Below are positions 1 to 7,383 of a DNA stretch of 12,500 bases, piece after piece. How positions within the stretch are numbered: the stretch's first letter is position 1; each line of letters begins with the position of its first letter. The notes below the pieces were generated by a model. It did not search any database, had not been told where the DNA came from, and worked only from the letters and a program-made list of their open reading frames with translations. Origin of the DNA: CALARM01 sp040217695 (lineage in GTDB: Bacteria > Vulcanimicrobiota > SpSt-956 > JAKJGF01); the NCBI GenBank assembly GCA_040217695.1, contig JBEHWO010000188.1, forward strand, positions 1-12,500, read 5' to 3'. A program made the position numbers and the translations under genes.

Positions 1-6
1 TATAAT
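1..6 (+). promoter_or_regulatory. possible -10 box (TATAAT) at window edge
   Basis: The first six bases are a perfect TATAAT, 37 nt before the ATG at 44, which would put a transcription start near 13. The -35 region lies outside the window, so this rests on the hexamer alone in AT-rich DNA. Confidence 0.3.
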
Positions 7-43
7 TGATTTTACGCAAGTTTATTTATAAAGGAGATTTATT

Positions 44-685
44 ATGGATTCTGAACAAAGTGTAGCCCAGCAAATACTTTCTGCAGAGAAAAAGCTAAAA
101 TCTATCGGAGAAAAAGAAATGTCCGTGAGGTGTAATTTACAGAAATTACAGGAAGACAGGAAGGCACTTGAGGCAAGACTCGGTCTTTTAAGAATAGAAG
201 CAGACATGGCGAGAGACGGCTCACTGCGAACTGCCGTACAGGAACAGGTCAAGCAACTCGGTCAGAAATTGAAAGATAATACGGAAGAAATAAAAAAAGA
301 AAATAAGGAATTAGAAACAATTCTGAGCTTCAGAAAACAGCTTCAGGAAGCAGTGGCGGCACAGAAGAGACAGAATCTTGATGCAGCTCAACTGGCAGAG
401 GTTGAAGGTAAAGGCGCCGAATATGCAGAAGCTACGGAAAAAATCGTGCAGCTTGCAGATGAATATAATAAACTGAGAGAATATTTATTGAACCGTTTCG
501 AAGAAATAAAAATGCTTAATAGAAGATCGTCGGACCTGCAATTTGAAATAGATAAACTCAGAGGTATACCTGATCCCAAGAAATCAAATGGTTATATAAC
601 CAATTTTATAACCCAGACTATAAAGGTGCCATTTTTTGATATGGATGAAAAATTACTTAAACTGGATCCTCTGACTAAATATTAA
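44..685 (+). CDS. coiled-coil protein of unknown function
   Basis: I do not recognise a family. The 213-residue product has no signal peptide or membrane segment, so it is probably cytoplasmic. Residues about 5-170 are rich in Lys, Glu, Gln and Leu with heptad-like spacing and almost no Pro, which indicates a long coiled coil (for example around QKLQEDRKALEARL and EEIKKENKELETIL). A Pro-Gly break (GIPDPKKSNGY, about 175-185) leads into a non-coiled tail ending LDPLTKY. The start is set by AAGGAG at 31-36, seven bases before ATG. The 3' end is duplicated immediately downstream (see the repeat at 631-750). The next gene starts 86 bp away on the same strand and may be co-transcribed. A scaffold or filament-like role is possible, but nothing in the sequence fixes it. 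Confidence 0.85.
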   Translation: MDSEQSVAQQILSAEKKLKSIGEKEMSVRCNLQKLQEDRKALEARLGLLRIEADMARDGSLRTAVQEQVKQLGQKLKDNTEEIKKENKELETILSFRKQLQEAVAAQKRQNLDAAQLAEVEGKGAEYAEATEKIVQLADEYNKLREYLLNRFEEIKMLNRRSSDLQFEIDKLRGIPDPKKSNGYITNFITQTIKVPFFDMDEKLLKLDPLTKY

Positions 686-750
686 ATTCAGCTTTTTGAT
701 ACGGATGAAAAATTACTCAGACTGGATCCTCTGACTAAATATTAAATTCA
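631..750 (+). repeat. 60-bp tandem duplication of a gene 3' end, stop codon included
   Basis: Copy 1 is 631-690 and copy 2 is 691-750. They agree at 55 of 60 positions, and all five differences are transitions (631/691, 632/692, 642/702, 658/718, 660/720). Copy 1 holds the last 17 codons and TAA of the coiled-coil gene. Because the unit is divisible by three, copy 2 stays in frame after the stop and would read LFDTDEKLLRLDPLTKY-stop, against FFDMDEKLLKLDPLTKY in the gene. Confidence 0.95.
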
Positions 751-771
751 GTATATAGAGAGGTTCATTAT

Positions 772-1626
772 ATGAAGATTTCGCCTTTTATATTATTATT
801 TTTATTCCTTCTCTGTGGCACTGCTTTTCCACAGCATTATGACAGTGAATATACACTCCAGTTACTCGGTGAAGCAAAAAAACTGGAAGATACATTTGTT
901 AAATACAGTGATATAAATGATAAAAAAGAACTCTTAATAAAATCCGATAATTACATGAATTTTTATTGTAATCTTTCACAGAACCCTGTAAGTTCTGTAT
1001 CAGGTGGATTTTCTTATATAAAACATATAAAATCACTGGAGAATTTTTTTACTGATAGAGATAGTTTTGAACAGTACAAAGCTATTGTTGTAGCCATAAG
1101 ATTATATACTGAATATTACGAGTTGACAGGTGATAAAAAAATTGCCTCTCATATAGCTTCTCTTCACATGATTCAGAAGAAAAGCTCTTTAATCCCTTAT
1201 TTTCACTATGGATTTTATAAAAATGATATATTCAATTTTTCCATAGCCACTCCGTCATTTGACTATTTCAAGAATCTTTCTATGTCCTGTTTTCAAATAG
1301 ATGCAGGTAATAATTCAACCAATCCTGTAGATTTTAACAGGTTCAAATTTTCCATAAAAACCCTGGACGGACATATTTACGAAGAAATAGATCTTGAAAA
1401 AAACAGGGAATTTTATGAAGAACTTCCGCCTATGCCTGATGGTTATCTATTTGAAACAGTACCGGTTCGTGGTACAGATAGAGTCCTAAAGCTATTTCCT
1501 TCCATAGAAAATGAAGGTAAAATAGAAAAAGTAATTATGCAGGATAAGTCCAGTGATTTTAAGATAGAGGCAATTTTCTTTGAAAATCTGAAAGAATTTT
1601 CTTCTCCATCCAGGAGCTTAAAATAA
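772..1626 (+). CDS. exported protein of unknown function
   Basis: The 284-residue product begins with a Sec-type signal peptide: Lys2, a hydrophobic core at about 5-15 (FILLFLFLLC), then GTA with likely cleavage after Ala18. Cys15 is not in a convincing lipobox (preceded by F-L-L), so I call it secreted rather than lipidated. Residues about 25-145 look mainly helical, and about 150-284 look beta-rich (alternating patterns such as FKFSIKTLDGHIYEEIDL). I see no catalytic motif or known domain. GAGAGG at 757-763 lies eight bases before ATG and supports the start. It follows the coiled-coil gene on the same strand and ends head-on with the PH/roadblock gene, only 34 bp apart. Its last codons lie inside one copy of a short repeat (1610-1677). 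Confidence 0.85.
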   Translation: MKISPFILLFLFLLCGTAFPQHYDSEYTLQLLGEAKKLEDTFVKYSDINDKKELLIKSDNYMNFYCNLSQNPVSSVSGGFSYIKHIKSLENFFTDRDSFEQYKAIVVAIRLYTEYYELTGDKKIASHIASLHMIQKKSSLIPYFHYGFYKNDIFNFSIATPSFDYFKNLSMSCFQIDAGNNSTNPVDFNRFKFSIKTLDGHIYEEIDLEKNREFYEELPPMPDGYLFETVPVRGTDRVLKLFPSIENEGKIEKVIMQDKSSDFKIEAIFFENLKEFSSPSRSLK

Positions 1627-1677
1627 TTCTTTCCATAAACGTTCTCTCGATTCCAGGAACTTACAGTAATTCTTTCT
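1610..1677. repeat. short direct repeat spanning two convergent gene ends
   Basis: Positions 1610-1634 and 1653-1677 match at 21 of 25 bases with a 43-bp period. The first copy contains the TAA of the exported-protein gene (+). The second contains the stop of the PH/roadblock gene on the other strand (TTA at 1661-1663). It looks like a small tandem duplication at the junction of two convergent genes. Confidence 0.7.
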
Positions 1678-3523
1678 TTAATTCTTCCTTGTGTTTTTCT
1701 ATGAACATCTTGAGAGTGGCAAAATTACTTTTTTCTGTTCCTACGATCATAAGAAGATAATTCAAATTAATTTCCTCTATATAAACTATACCATGTTCGT
1801 ATTCTGTTTTCCACTGGGGAATAAAGTTTCCTCTGACAGCCTGCCGGGAAGATTTAATAAATTTTATAATATCTATTGCAATTCCGGAAGATTTATCATA
1901 GTCAGCAGCTTCTACAGCAGATTTACAAATTATAGAGCCAGACTTACCATCTACCAGAAGAGCGGCGGAAATATTTTTAAGGGACGTAAAATTTGCCAGT
2001 TTTTTTTCTACAACTGAAATTTTTGGAGGAGAAAACTTTCCTTTAGATTTTATCTCTTTACTTCCGGTAGATTTCAGAGAAGATACTGTCTTTACTTTAT
2101 CTGTGCCTGCCTGAAAGGACTGAACGGCCTTTACAGATGTCTTTCCTTTCTCTTCCCTGGAATACTCCGATTTTATCTTACCTGCAGCGGGAGGAGCAGC
2201 TTTTACTGGTGAGGTATCCGGTGCTTCTGCTTCTACAGAAAATTCGTCAAAATCCAGTGCGGCAATTTCTATATTATCAAAATCATTCAATTCATCATAT
2301 TCTTCCAGCAGATTATCATTGGCCGGTACATTTTTTAAATTACGTTGAGCAAGATACTTCATTACCAGTTCTGTAATAGTATCGGGCAGTTTACCTGATA
2401 TAAGCTCGGGGAACGAATGTTTAACCACTTCCAGGGAAATTTGTTTTACTATGTCTCTGGAATAATAAAAAGATTGCTCATCTGACTTGATTTCTTCTAT
2501 TATCTCTTCTGAAAGTTTCTGTGACAGTTCATCCAGCGGAAGCATATCTTCCTGTGACATATCAGAGACAATTTCGTCCACATTCTGGCAGGGGAGTTCC
2601 ATATCTTCAACTTCCATTTCATCTATTTCTTTTTCCACCATATTTTTTCTATTTTCTTTCCTTTTTTCTTCTTTCTCCTTGGATATATTTTTTATTTCTA
2701 TAGAGGTATCTTTTTTTCTTTTTGCATTTTTAATAAGTACTTCTAATCTTTTCGATACTTCCTCCATAAGTTCGCCATAATTTTTTTTGCCAAAAGATAT
2801 GATATTGTCAATATTCATAAGTTCTTGTTCCCGCAATTTCTTTTTAATGACATTAACTTTCGGAGTAATAATTTGCAGGTAACCTGTTACAAGTCCTATG
2901 GAATACTCTATATCAAGAATTTCTTCAAGAGGAAATACACCTGTTTTGGATGTTTTATCTTCGGTAATTTTAAATATAAGGAGTCTTTCATTGGTACATA
3001 CAAGGCCCTGATGATCTCCTATAGAAATGCAAATAATAACTTTTTCAGATGATTTTATATTTTTTTCATATACCTTTCCAAGAACATTCTTCATAGGTAC
3101 AATGAATTCAGTCGAACTTTGGTGCAGAGATATTTCCTTCATAGGTTCTATATATGTATAGGTTTTGCTGAGAGAAGATATTTTTGCCAGTATCTGTTTG
3201 AGCAAATTATTTTGTTCAGGCTGAAAATATAATCTCTGTTTTAATTCTTTATCATCATATTTCTGAGGAATTATAGATAAAGTAATATTGTCCCCGTGCA
3301 AAGGGGGAATTACTTTGATATCTATTATATTATCATAAACATAGGAATAACAAAGAGTGCCTTTGAATGAACCACTTGTTATGGAATAAACCTTTTTATT
3401 TGTTCCTATCAGGGCATTACCTTTGACTCCTTCAATACAAAAATGAATTTTTTCATCTGCATTTGCAATTTCTTTAAACTTCTTAACGAGAGAAGCACTT
3501 ATTTTTTGTATTAACTCTGACAT
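1661..3523 (-). CDS. tandem PH-like domains plus roadblock/LC7-like domain protein
   Basis: The 620-residue cytoplasmic product has no signal peptide. Residues about 23-89 and 158-222 share one pattern: E-K start, G-x-(V/A)-x-T-N-x-(K/R) turn, hydrophobic strand, D-I-x-(D)-I strand, and a closing T-L-S-I-I-P / L-Q-I-I-T-P strand. This is the bacterial PH (bPH) layout, in two copies. A Lys/Glu-rich helical stretch (265-300), an acidic stretch (300-345) and a helix (355-392) resembling the short helical tails of myxobacterial-type signalling proteins follow, then a Pro/Ala/Ser/Lys linker (430-500). Residues 503-618 resemble roadblock/LC7: AALLVDGKSGSIIC, a long helix, an IVYIEEINLNYLLMIVG strand pair and a final helix. 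Roadblock proteins such as MglB regulate small Ras-like GTPases, but no GTPase gene is in this window. AGGA-type sequence precedes ATG at 3521-3523. Domain names are inferred by eye; the boundaries are approximate. Confidence 0.88.
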   Translation of the reverse strand: MSELIQKISASLVKKFKEIANADEKIHFCIEGVKGNALIGTNKKVYSITSGSFKGTLCYSYVYDNIIDIKVIPPLHGDNITLSIIPQKYDDKELKQRLYFQPEQNNLLKQILAKISSLSKTYTYIEPMKEISLHQSSTEFIVPMKNVLGKVYEKNIKSSEKVIICISIGDHQGLVCTNERLLIFKITEDKTSKTGVFPLEEILDIEYSIGLVTGYLQIITPKVNVIKKKLREQELMNIDNIISFGKKNYGELMEEVSKRLEVLIKNAKRKKDTSIEIKNISKEKEEKRKENRKNMVEKEIDEMEVEDMELPCQNVDEIVSDMSQEDMLPLDELSQKLSEEIIEEIKSDEQSFYYSRDIVKQISLEVVKHSFPELISGKLPDTITELVMKYLAQRNLKNVPANDNLLEEYDELNDFDNIEIAALDFDEFSVEAEAPDTSPVKAAPPAAGKIKSEYSREEKGKTSVKAVQSFQAGTDKVKTVSSLKSTGSKEIKSKGKFSPPKISVVEKKLANFTSLKNISAALLVDGKSGSIICKSAVEAADYDKSSGIAIDIIKFIKSSRQAVRGNFIPQWKTEYEHGIVYIEEINLNYLLMIVGTEKSNFATLKMFIEKHKEELKKELL

Positions 3524-3578
3524 AATTCCTATTTTCCTCTCATCATTGGAGCTGAGTTTCAGGTAAAAATCTGAATAC

Positions 3579-3607
3579 AGTTTATCATCTATTAGGATTC
3601 ATGTCAA
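3579..3607 (-). promoter_or_regulatory. sigma70-type promoter for the PH/roadblock gene
   Basis: On the minus strand, a perfect -35 TTGACA (3602-3607) is followed by a 17-nt spacer and TAAACT (3579-3584; 4 of 6), preceded by TGA to make an extended -10. Transcription would start near 3572, giving a leader of about 50 nt before the ATG at 3523. Confidence 0.55.
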
Positions 3608-3684
3608 TTATCGTTTGTTTTTTACTGAGCTGAGCACAGGCATGTAATAAAATTTTTCCTTGCAAAAAAGTATATTATTTTTCT

Positions 3685-3713
3685 TTGAGGGATTTCACGA
3701 TTATAAATAGAAT
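3685..3713 (+). promoter_or_regulatory. candidate promoter for the beta-CASP nuclease gene
   Basis: TTGAGG (3685-3690), a 17-nt spacer and TAGAAT (3708-3713) form a reasonable sigma70-type pair, with a leader of about 55 nt. A second pair, TTGAAT (3733-3738) and TATAAA (3755-3760) with 16 nt between, would start almost at the ribosome site and seems less likely. The gene's own ribosome site is a modest GGTGAT, seven bases before ATG. Confidence 0.35.
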
Positions 3714-3774
3714 ATATTCACTCCGTAACGCGTTGAATTCAGAGAAAAAAATATTATAAATATGGTGATAAGTA

Positions 3775-6246
3775 ATGAAATTTATAGCACTCGGCGGAGC
3801 CAGAGAAGTAGGAGGAAGCAGTTCTTTACTCAGTGTATCCGGGAAAAATATACTCATTGATTGCGGAATACGTATGAATCCGGAAGATAAAAAAGACGTT
3901 ATACCCGGTATTGATTTTATAGACAGATTGGATATCATTCTTCTTACCCATGCTCATATGGACCACAGCGGAGCATTACCTTTAATTCATTTAAAATTCC
4001 CTGATGTTCCGATTTATTGCACAGCACCGACCCACCGTCTTATAGAACTTCTTTTAAGTGATGCAGTCAGAATAATGGAGATGGAAAATATAAAAAATGA
4101 AAGTGAAACCCCTCTCTATGATAAGAGTTTAGTAGAAAAAACCCTAGATAAAATTAGTATAGCCCCGTTTTCGGAATGGTTAACGCCGGCCGGATTTGAA
4201 AATATAAAAATCTATTTTCATCCTGCAGGCCATATACTCGGAGCAGCTTCTATATTTATAAATACACCGGAAGGGATGATTATGTTTTCAGGTGATATAT
4301 CTGTTACAAATCAAATCACAGTACAGGGTATCCCTGCATGTCCTTTCAGACCGGATGTAATCGTTATGGAAGCAACCTATGGCGACAGAGTGCATATAAA
4401 AAAACGTAAAGAAGAAGAAAGAAATCTTGCACAGGCAGTAGGAGATATAATAGCAGGGAAGGGGTCTGTATTGATACCTGCCTTTGCAGTAGGAAGGTCC
4501 CAGGAAGTAATACTCATATTGAAAAATTATCAGAAGAACAATCTAATACCCAGGTTTCCCGTTTATATTGACGGCATGGTCAGGAGCGTGTGCGATATTT
4601 ATGAAAGTATGGTTTTTTGCCTGGCTCCTCAGCTACAGAGATATATAAAAAATTCCAGGAGACCTGTTTTTTTTGACAGTGACGAAGGCATATTAAAGGT
4701 AACAGGTAAAAAAATGAGAGATGTCATACCGGGAGACAAACCATGTTGTATTATTTCGAGTTCAGGTATGCTTGCAGGAGGTCCATCTCCTGTATATGCA
4801 AAGAAATTGATTAACAAAGAAGAAAATGCCATTCTCTTAACAGGCTATCAGGATGAAGAGTCACCGGGCAGAAAACTACTCAATCTCAATCAGGGAGATT
4901 TAATAGAGATTGAAGGAGAAAAGGTTACTGCCAGATGCAGGGTTGCTCAATACAATTTATCCGCTCATGCAGATTCTAATCAGATAAACCAGATAATATC
5001 ATATCTTAATCCCAGAACAGTCATACTGGTTCATGGAAATAGTTCTTCCATAGACAGCCTTGCAGGACAGCTCAGAAAATATAATATATGGCGTCCGGCA
5101 AATAATGAAGAAATAGATCCTTTTTCCATAGCGCCTTTATTTGTTTATGACAGTAAAAAATCTTCTCCCCGGATAATGCCTGACATTACAGCAGATACTT
5201 TTAAAGCAGATATTCTTCCAAAACCACTCGGTGATAAAGATAAAATATTTTCTGTTGAAGATATAGATTACCTATGGAAGGATTTGCAGAAATTCTCTTT
5301 AAGAGAATATTCCATTCCTGAACTAGTAAGATTATGGTACGGCGAAGATTTCTCTAAAGAGCAGAGAAAAAATTTAGAACAGATTTTGTTCTCTGAAAGT
5401 CTTTATTTTGAAAAAATAAGAGTTGCAAAAAAATGGGTTTATCGCCCTCGTTCACCCCTGGAATTAGAGAAGATAAAAGAAGAACGAATTAATATGAATT
5501 ATTTACAACCGGGAACTATAATTTTGATGAAAAATGAAGAACAAAAATTACTCATCGGGATATTTGTAAATCTTGACGAGTCAGATGAATATTATTATGC
5601 TATTATCAAAGGTAAAAAAGGTATAAAAAAATGTACAAGGAAATCCTTTATTCAGGATATAGGACATACTGTTAACCTTGAAAAAGAAGAAGAAAGTTAC
5701 TGGAAAATATATCTCAGAAATCTTGAGAAAGAAAGTTATCAATATTATAAAGTCATCTCAGGAGGAGAGGCATGGAAGATTCTATATAAAATGCCTCAGC
5801 CTTATTCTTTTGAAGATATTCTTAAGATATTTTTCGGGAACACTCCTGTTTTAGAGCAAAAACTGGCTGCAGCAGTTCGATTGAATGGCAATGATATATT
5901 TTTTTACAGAAATAAAGAAGGAGATTATATACCCAGAGGTATAGATGAAGTATCTAAAAAATTAACTAAGCCTGTAGAAAGATTGGAAAAAGAAATGGAA
6001 CTTAATACTATACCGGCGGGAACAGTATTAAAAGTAAAACCTTTTGACGAATTATCTGAAGAACCTTATGAGATAGTTCTATTTACCGGAAATATTTCCG
6101 CAAAAGGTTTTGATTGTATAACATCTCAGGGAAAGAAAAATTTCTGGTTCAGCAAATATATAGACAGGACAGATAAATCCATCTGTGTCGATGGTAAAAG
6201 TGAAGAAGAACTTATAGAGGAAATCAGGGAAATGAAAAATATATAA
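3775..6246 (+). CDS. MBL-fold beta-CASP ribonuclease (CPSF/TTHA0252-like) with long C-terminal extension
   Basis: An 823-residue zinc-dependent RNA nuclease, probably cytoplasmic. All family motifs are visible: Asp29 (LIDCG), H59-A-H61-M-D63-H64, His153 (AGHILGA), Asp174 (FSGD), beta-CASP motif A Glu199 (MEATYGD), the LIPAFAVGRSQE segment (about 233-244), SSSGMLAGG (328-336), motif B His398 (SAHAD) in the RNA-specificity (RMMBL) region, and motif C His420 (LVHG). The catalytic core therefore ends near 440, the usual size of the family. Residues 460-823 are extra and contain two related modules, about 512-633 and 677-802. Each is a winged-helix-like part followed by a small beta-barrel-like part: YSIPELVRLWYG / YSFEDILKIFFG, YRPR / YIPRG, PGTIILMK / AGTVLKVK. 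These resemble, from memory, the N-terminal region of cyanobacterial-type RNase II (RNB) proteins and may bind RNA. The core makes it distinct from RNase J, and no standard symbol applies. Confidence 0.96.
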   Translation: MKFIALGGAREVGGSSSLLSVSGKNILIDCGIRMNPEDKKDVIPGIDFIDRLDIILLTHAHMDHSGALPLIHLKFPDVPIYCTAPTHRLIELLLSDAVRIMEMENIKNESETPLYDKSLVEKTLDKISIAPFSEWLTPAGFENIKIYFHPAGHILGAASIFINTPEGMIMFSGDISVTNQITVQGIPACPFRPDVIVMEATYGDRVHIKKRKEEERNLAQAVGDIIAGKGSVLIPAFAVGRSQEVILILKNYQKNNLIPRFPVYIDGMVRSVCDIYESMVFCLAPQLQRYIKNSRRPVFFDSDEGILKVTGKKMRDVIPGDKPCCIISSSGMLAGGPSPVYAKKLINKEENAILLTGYQDEESPGRKLLNLNQGDLIEIEGEKVTARCRVAQYNLSAHADSNQINQIISYLNPRTVILVHGNSSSIDSLAGQLRKYNIWRPANNEEIDPFSIAPLFVYDSKKSSPRIMPDITADTFKADILPKPLGDKDKIFSVEDIDYLWKDLQKFSLREYSIPELVRLWYGEDFSKEQRKNLEQILFSESLYFEKIRVAKKWVYRPRSPLELEKIKEERINMNYLQPGTIILMKNEEQKLLIGIFVNLDESDEYYYAIIKGKKGIKKCTRKSFIQDIGHTVNLEKEEESYWKIYLRNLEKESYQYYKVISGGEAWKILYKMPQPYSFEDILKIFFGNTPVLEQKLAAAVRLNGNDIFFYRNKEGDYIPRGIDEVSKKLTKPVERLEKEMELNTIPAGTVLKVKPFDELSEEPYEIVLFTGNISAKGFDCITSQGKKNFWFSKYIDRTDKSICVDGKSEEELIEEIREMKNI

Positions 6247-6309
6247 GGGTAACGGCATTTTATAGATTAATAATAAAAGTTTAATTTTCATTATAAGTCC
6301 CCTTTCTTA

Positions 6310-7359
6310 CTATTTTGGTGAAAATTTCTTGATGTTACCGTTGCCCGAATCAACATAAATATTTCCTTTAGAATCTATTTTCATGTCAGTATATGTAGTA
6401 CCATTATTTTCCATTGTGTCACCTTCAAAATCCCATTTAATTATAAAATTCAAGTTAGAATCAAATTCTTGAATACGATAGATTTTATTACTATCTGTTT
6501 CTAACATATATATATTATTATCAGGATCTATTTCTAAACCCTGAGCCATGAATTTATCTTTACCATCTGATTTCCATTCTTTTATTATATTATATGAAGA
6601 ATCGAATTTATAAATATGACCTATGGCACCCCTATAAATGCCACCCAATCCAGATATTAAGATATAAATATATCCTTCAGCATCAACTGCTAAATCACCT
6701 ATTATGGTGCCATCTGAAAATTTAGATGTCTTATACCACTTCTTCTGTTCAAATGGATATGAAACAGATTGGAACTTCCAGTTCGAATTATATTTTTCTA
6801 TATGTTGCAAGAAAGCTACATAAAAATTCCCATTTTTATCCTTTGTAATATGTCTGACAAAATCCATTGAAAAAGTATCTTCTTCAGGCTTTATAGCAGT
6901 TATAAATTTGCCATTTAGATTATATTGTTCAATATGACTTGTGTAATCGTCCGAATAACCTCGCCCTATAAAACTACCATATGCTGCAACATAACTAAGA
7001 TAAATATTTTTTTCGTCAGCAAGAATATCGGTGAGTTGTCGTTCGAAAGGTGGATTTCTTCTATTAAAAAACCAGCAGTTCTTTTTTCTCCTTATTATTT
7101 CTGGAACCCAGCACTTTATGTATTTTCCCTGAGAATTATATTTTTTTATACGCATGCGAGAATCTATTGCATCATTTATTATATAAAAATTCCCTTCAGA
7201 ATCTGTCGTAAATGGTTCACCTCTATAGTGATTAACTTTATATTCACCTGTATAAACATAGTCTTTTATCTTTGGTATTATTTTAGGTTGCTCTGTTATA
7301 CATCCTGAAAGGATACAATACCCTATAAAATATAATATTATTAAATATTTGTTTATCAC
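6310..7359 (-). CDS. lipoprotein with NHL-type beta-propeller
   Basis: The 349-residue product has a lipoprotein signal peptide: Lys4, a hydrophobic core and the lipobox L-S-G-C with Cys20 as the lipidated residue. The rest consists of about six repeats of a propeller blade, each with D-x-x-G/N-N-x-Y followed by a strand ending in (I/Y)-x-K/E-(Y/F)-(N/D): about 48-84, 108-155, 167-199, 220-262, 271-309 and 322-349. This is the NHL/SMP-30-like pattern, usually a binding scaffold rather than an enzyme. Translation starts at GTG (7357-7359). The overlapping ATG at 7359-7361 is followed at once by TGA, while GTG has a strong AAGGTGAT. It lies 24 bp downstream of the peptidase-like lipoprotein gene on the same strand and is probably co-transcribed, so the two products may sit together at the cell surface. 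Confidence 0.9.
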   Translation of the reverse strand: MINKYLIILYFIGYCILSGCITEQPKIIPKIKDYVYTGEYKVNHYRGEPFTTDSEGNFYIINDAIDSRMRIKKYNSQGKYIKCWVPEIIRRKKNCWFFNRRNPPFERQLTDILADEKNIYLSYVAAYGSFIGRGYSDDYTSHIEQYNLNGKFITAIKPEEDTFSMDFVRHITKDKNGNFYVAFLQHIEKYNSNWKFQSVSYPFEQKKWYKTSKFSDGTIIGDLAVDAEGYIYILISGLGGIYRGAIGHIYKFDSSYNIIKEWKSDGKDKFMAQGLEIDPDNNIYMLETDSNKIYRIQEFDSNLNFIIKWDFEGDTMENNGTTYTDMKIDSKGNIYVDSGNGNIKKFSPK

Positions 7360-7362
7360 ATG

Positions 7363-7370
7363 ATCACCTT
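7363..7370 (-). promoter_or_regulatory. ribosome binding site that fixes a GTG start
   Basis: AAGGTGAT on the minus strand lies three bases before GTG (7359). The only nearby ATG reads into TGA, so this site decides in favour of GTG. Confidence 0.7.
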
Positions 7371-7383
7371 ATAAATAATTCTA

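Noticed and set aside
772..830. Lipoprotein call for the exported protein (Cys15)
   Set aside because: The residues before Cys15 are F-L-L, not a lipobox, and a normal cleavage site (GTA) follows directly.
2487..2780. Ser-rich plus-strand open frame, and others at 1691-2376 and 2521-3052
   Set aside because: They mirror the Glu/Lys-rich codons of the PH/roadblock gene on the other strand; no ribosome sites and low-complexity translations.
3675..3938. 87-codon minus-strand open frame
   Set aside because: It overlaps the well-supported start of the beta-CASP nuclease, has no family resemblance and would occupy the divergent promoter region.
6269..6294. AT-only hairpin between convergent genes as a bidirectional terminator
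   Set aside because: About 9 A-T pairs with a bulge and no clear T-run on the plus side; too weak to call.
6925..7308. 127-codon plus-strand open frame
   Set aside because: It lies antisense within the propeller lipoprotein gene, whose lipobox and blade repeats show the minus strand to be coding.
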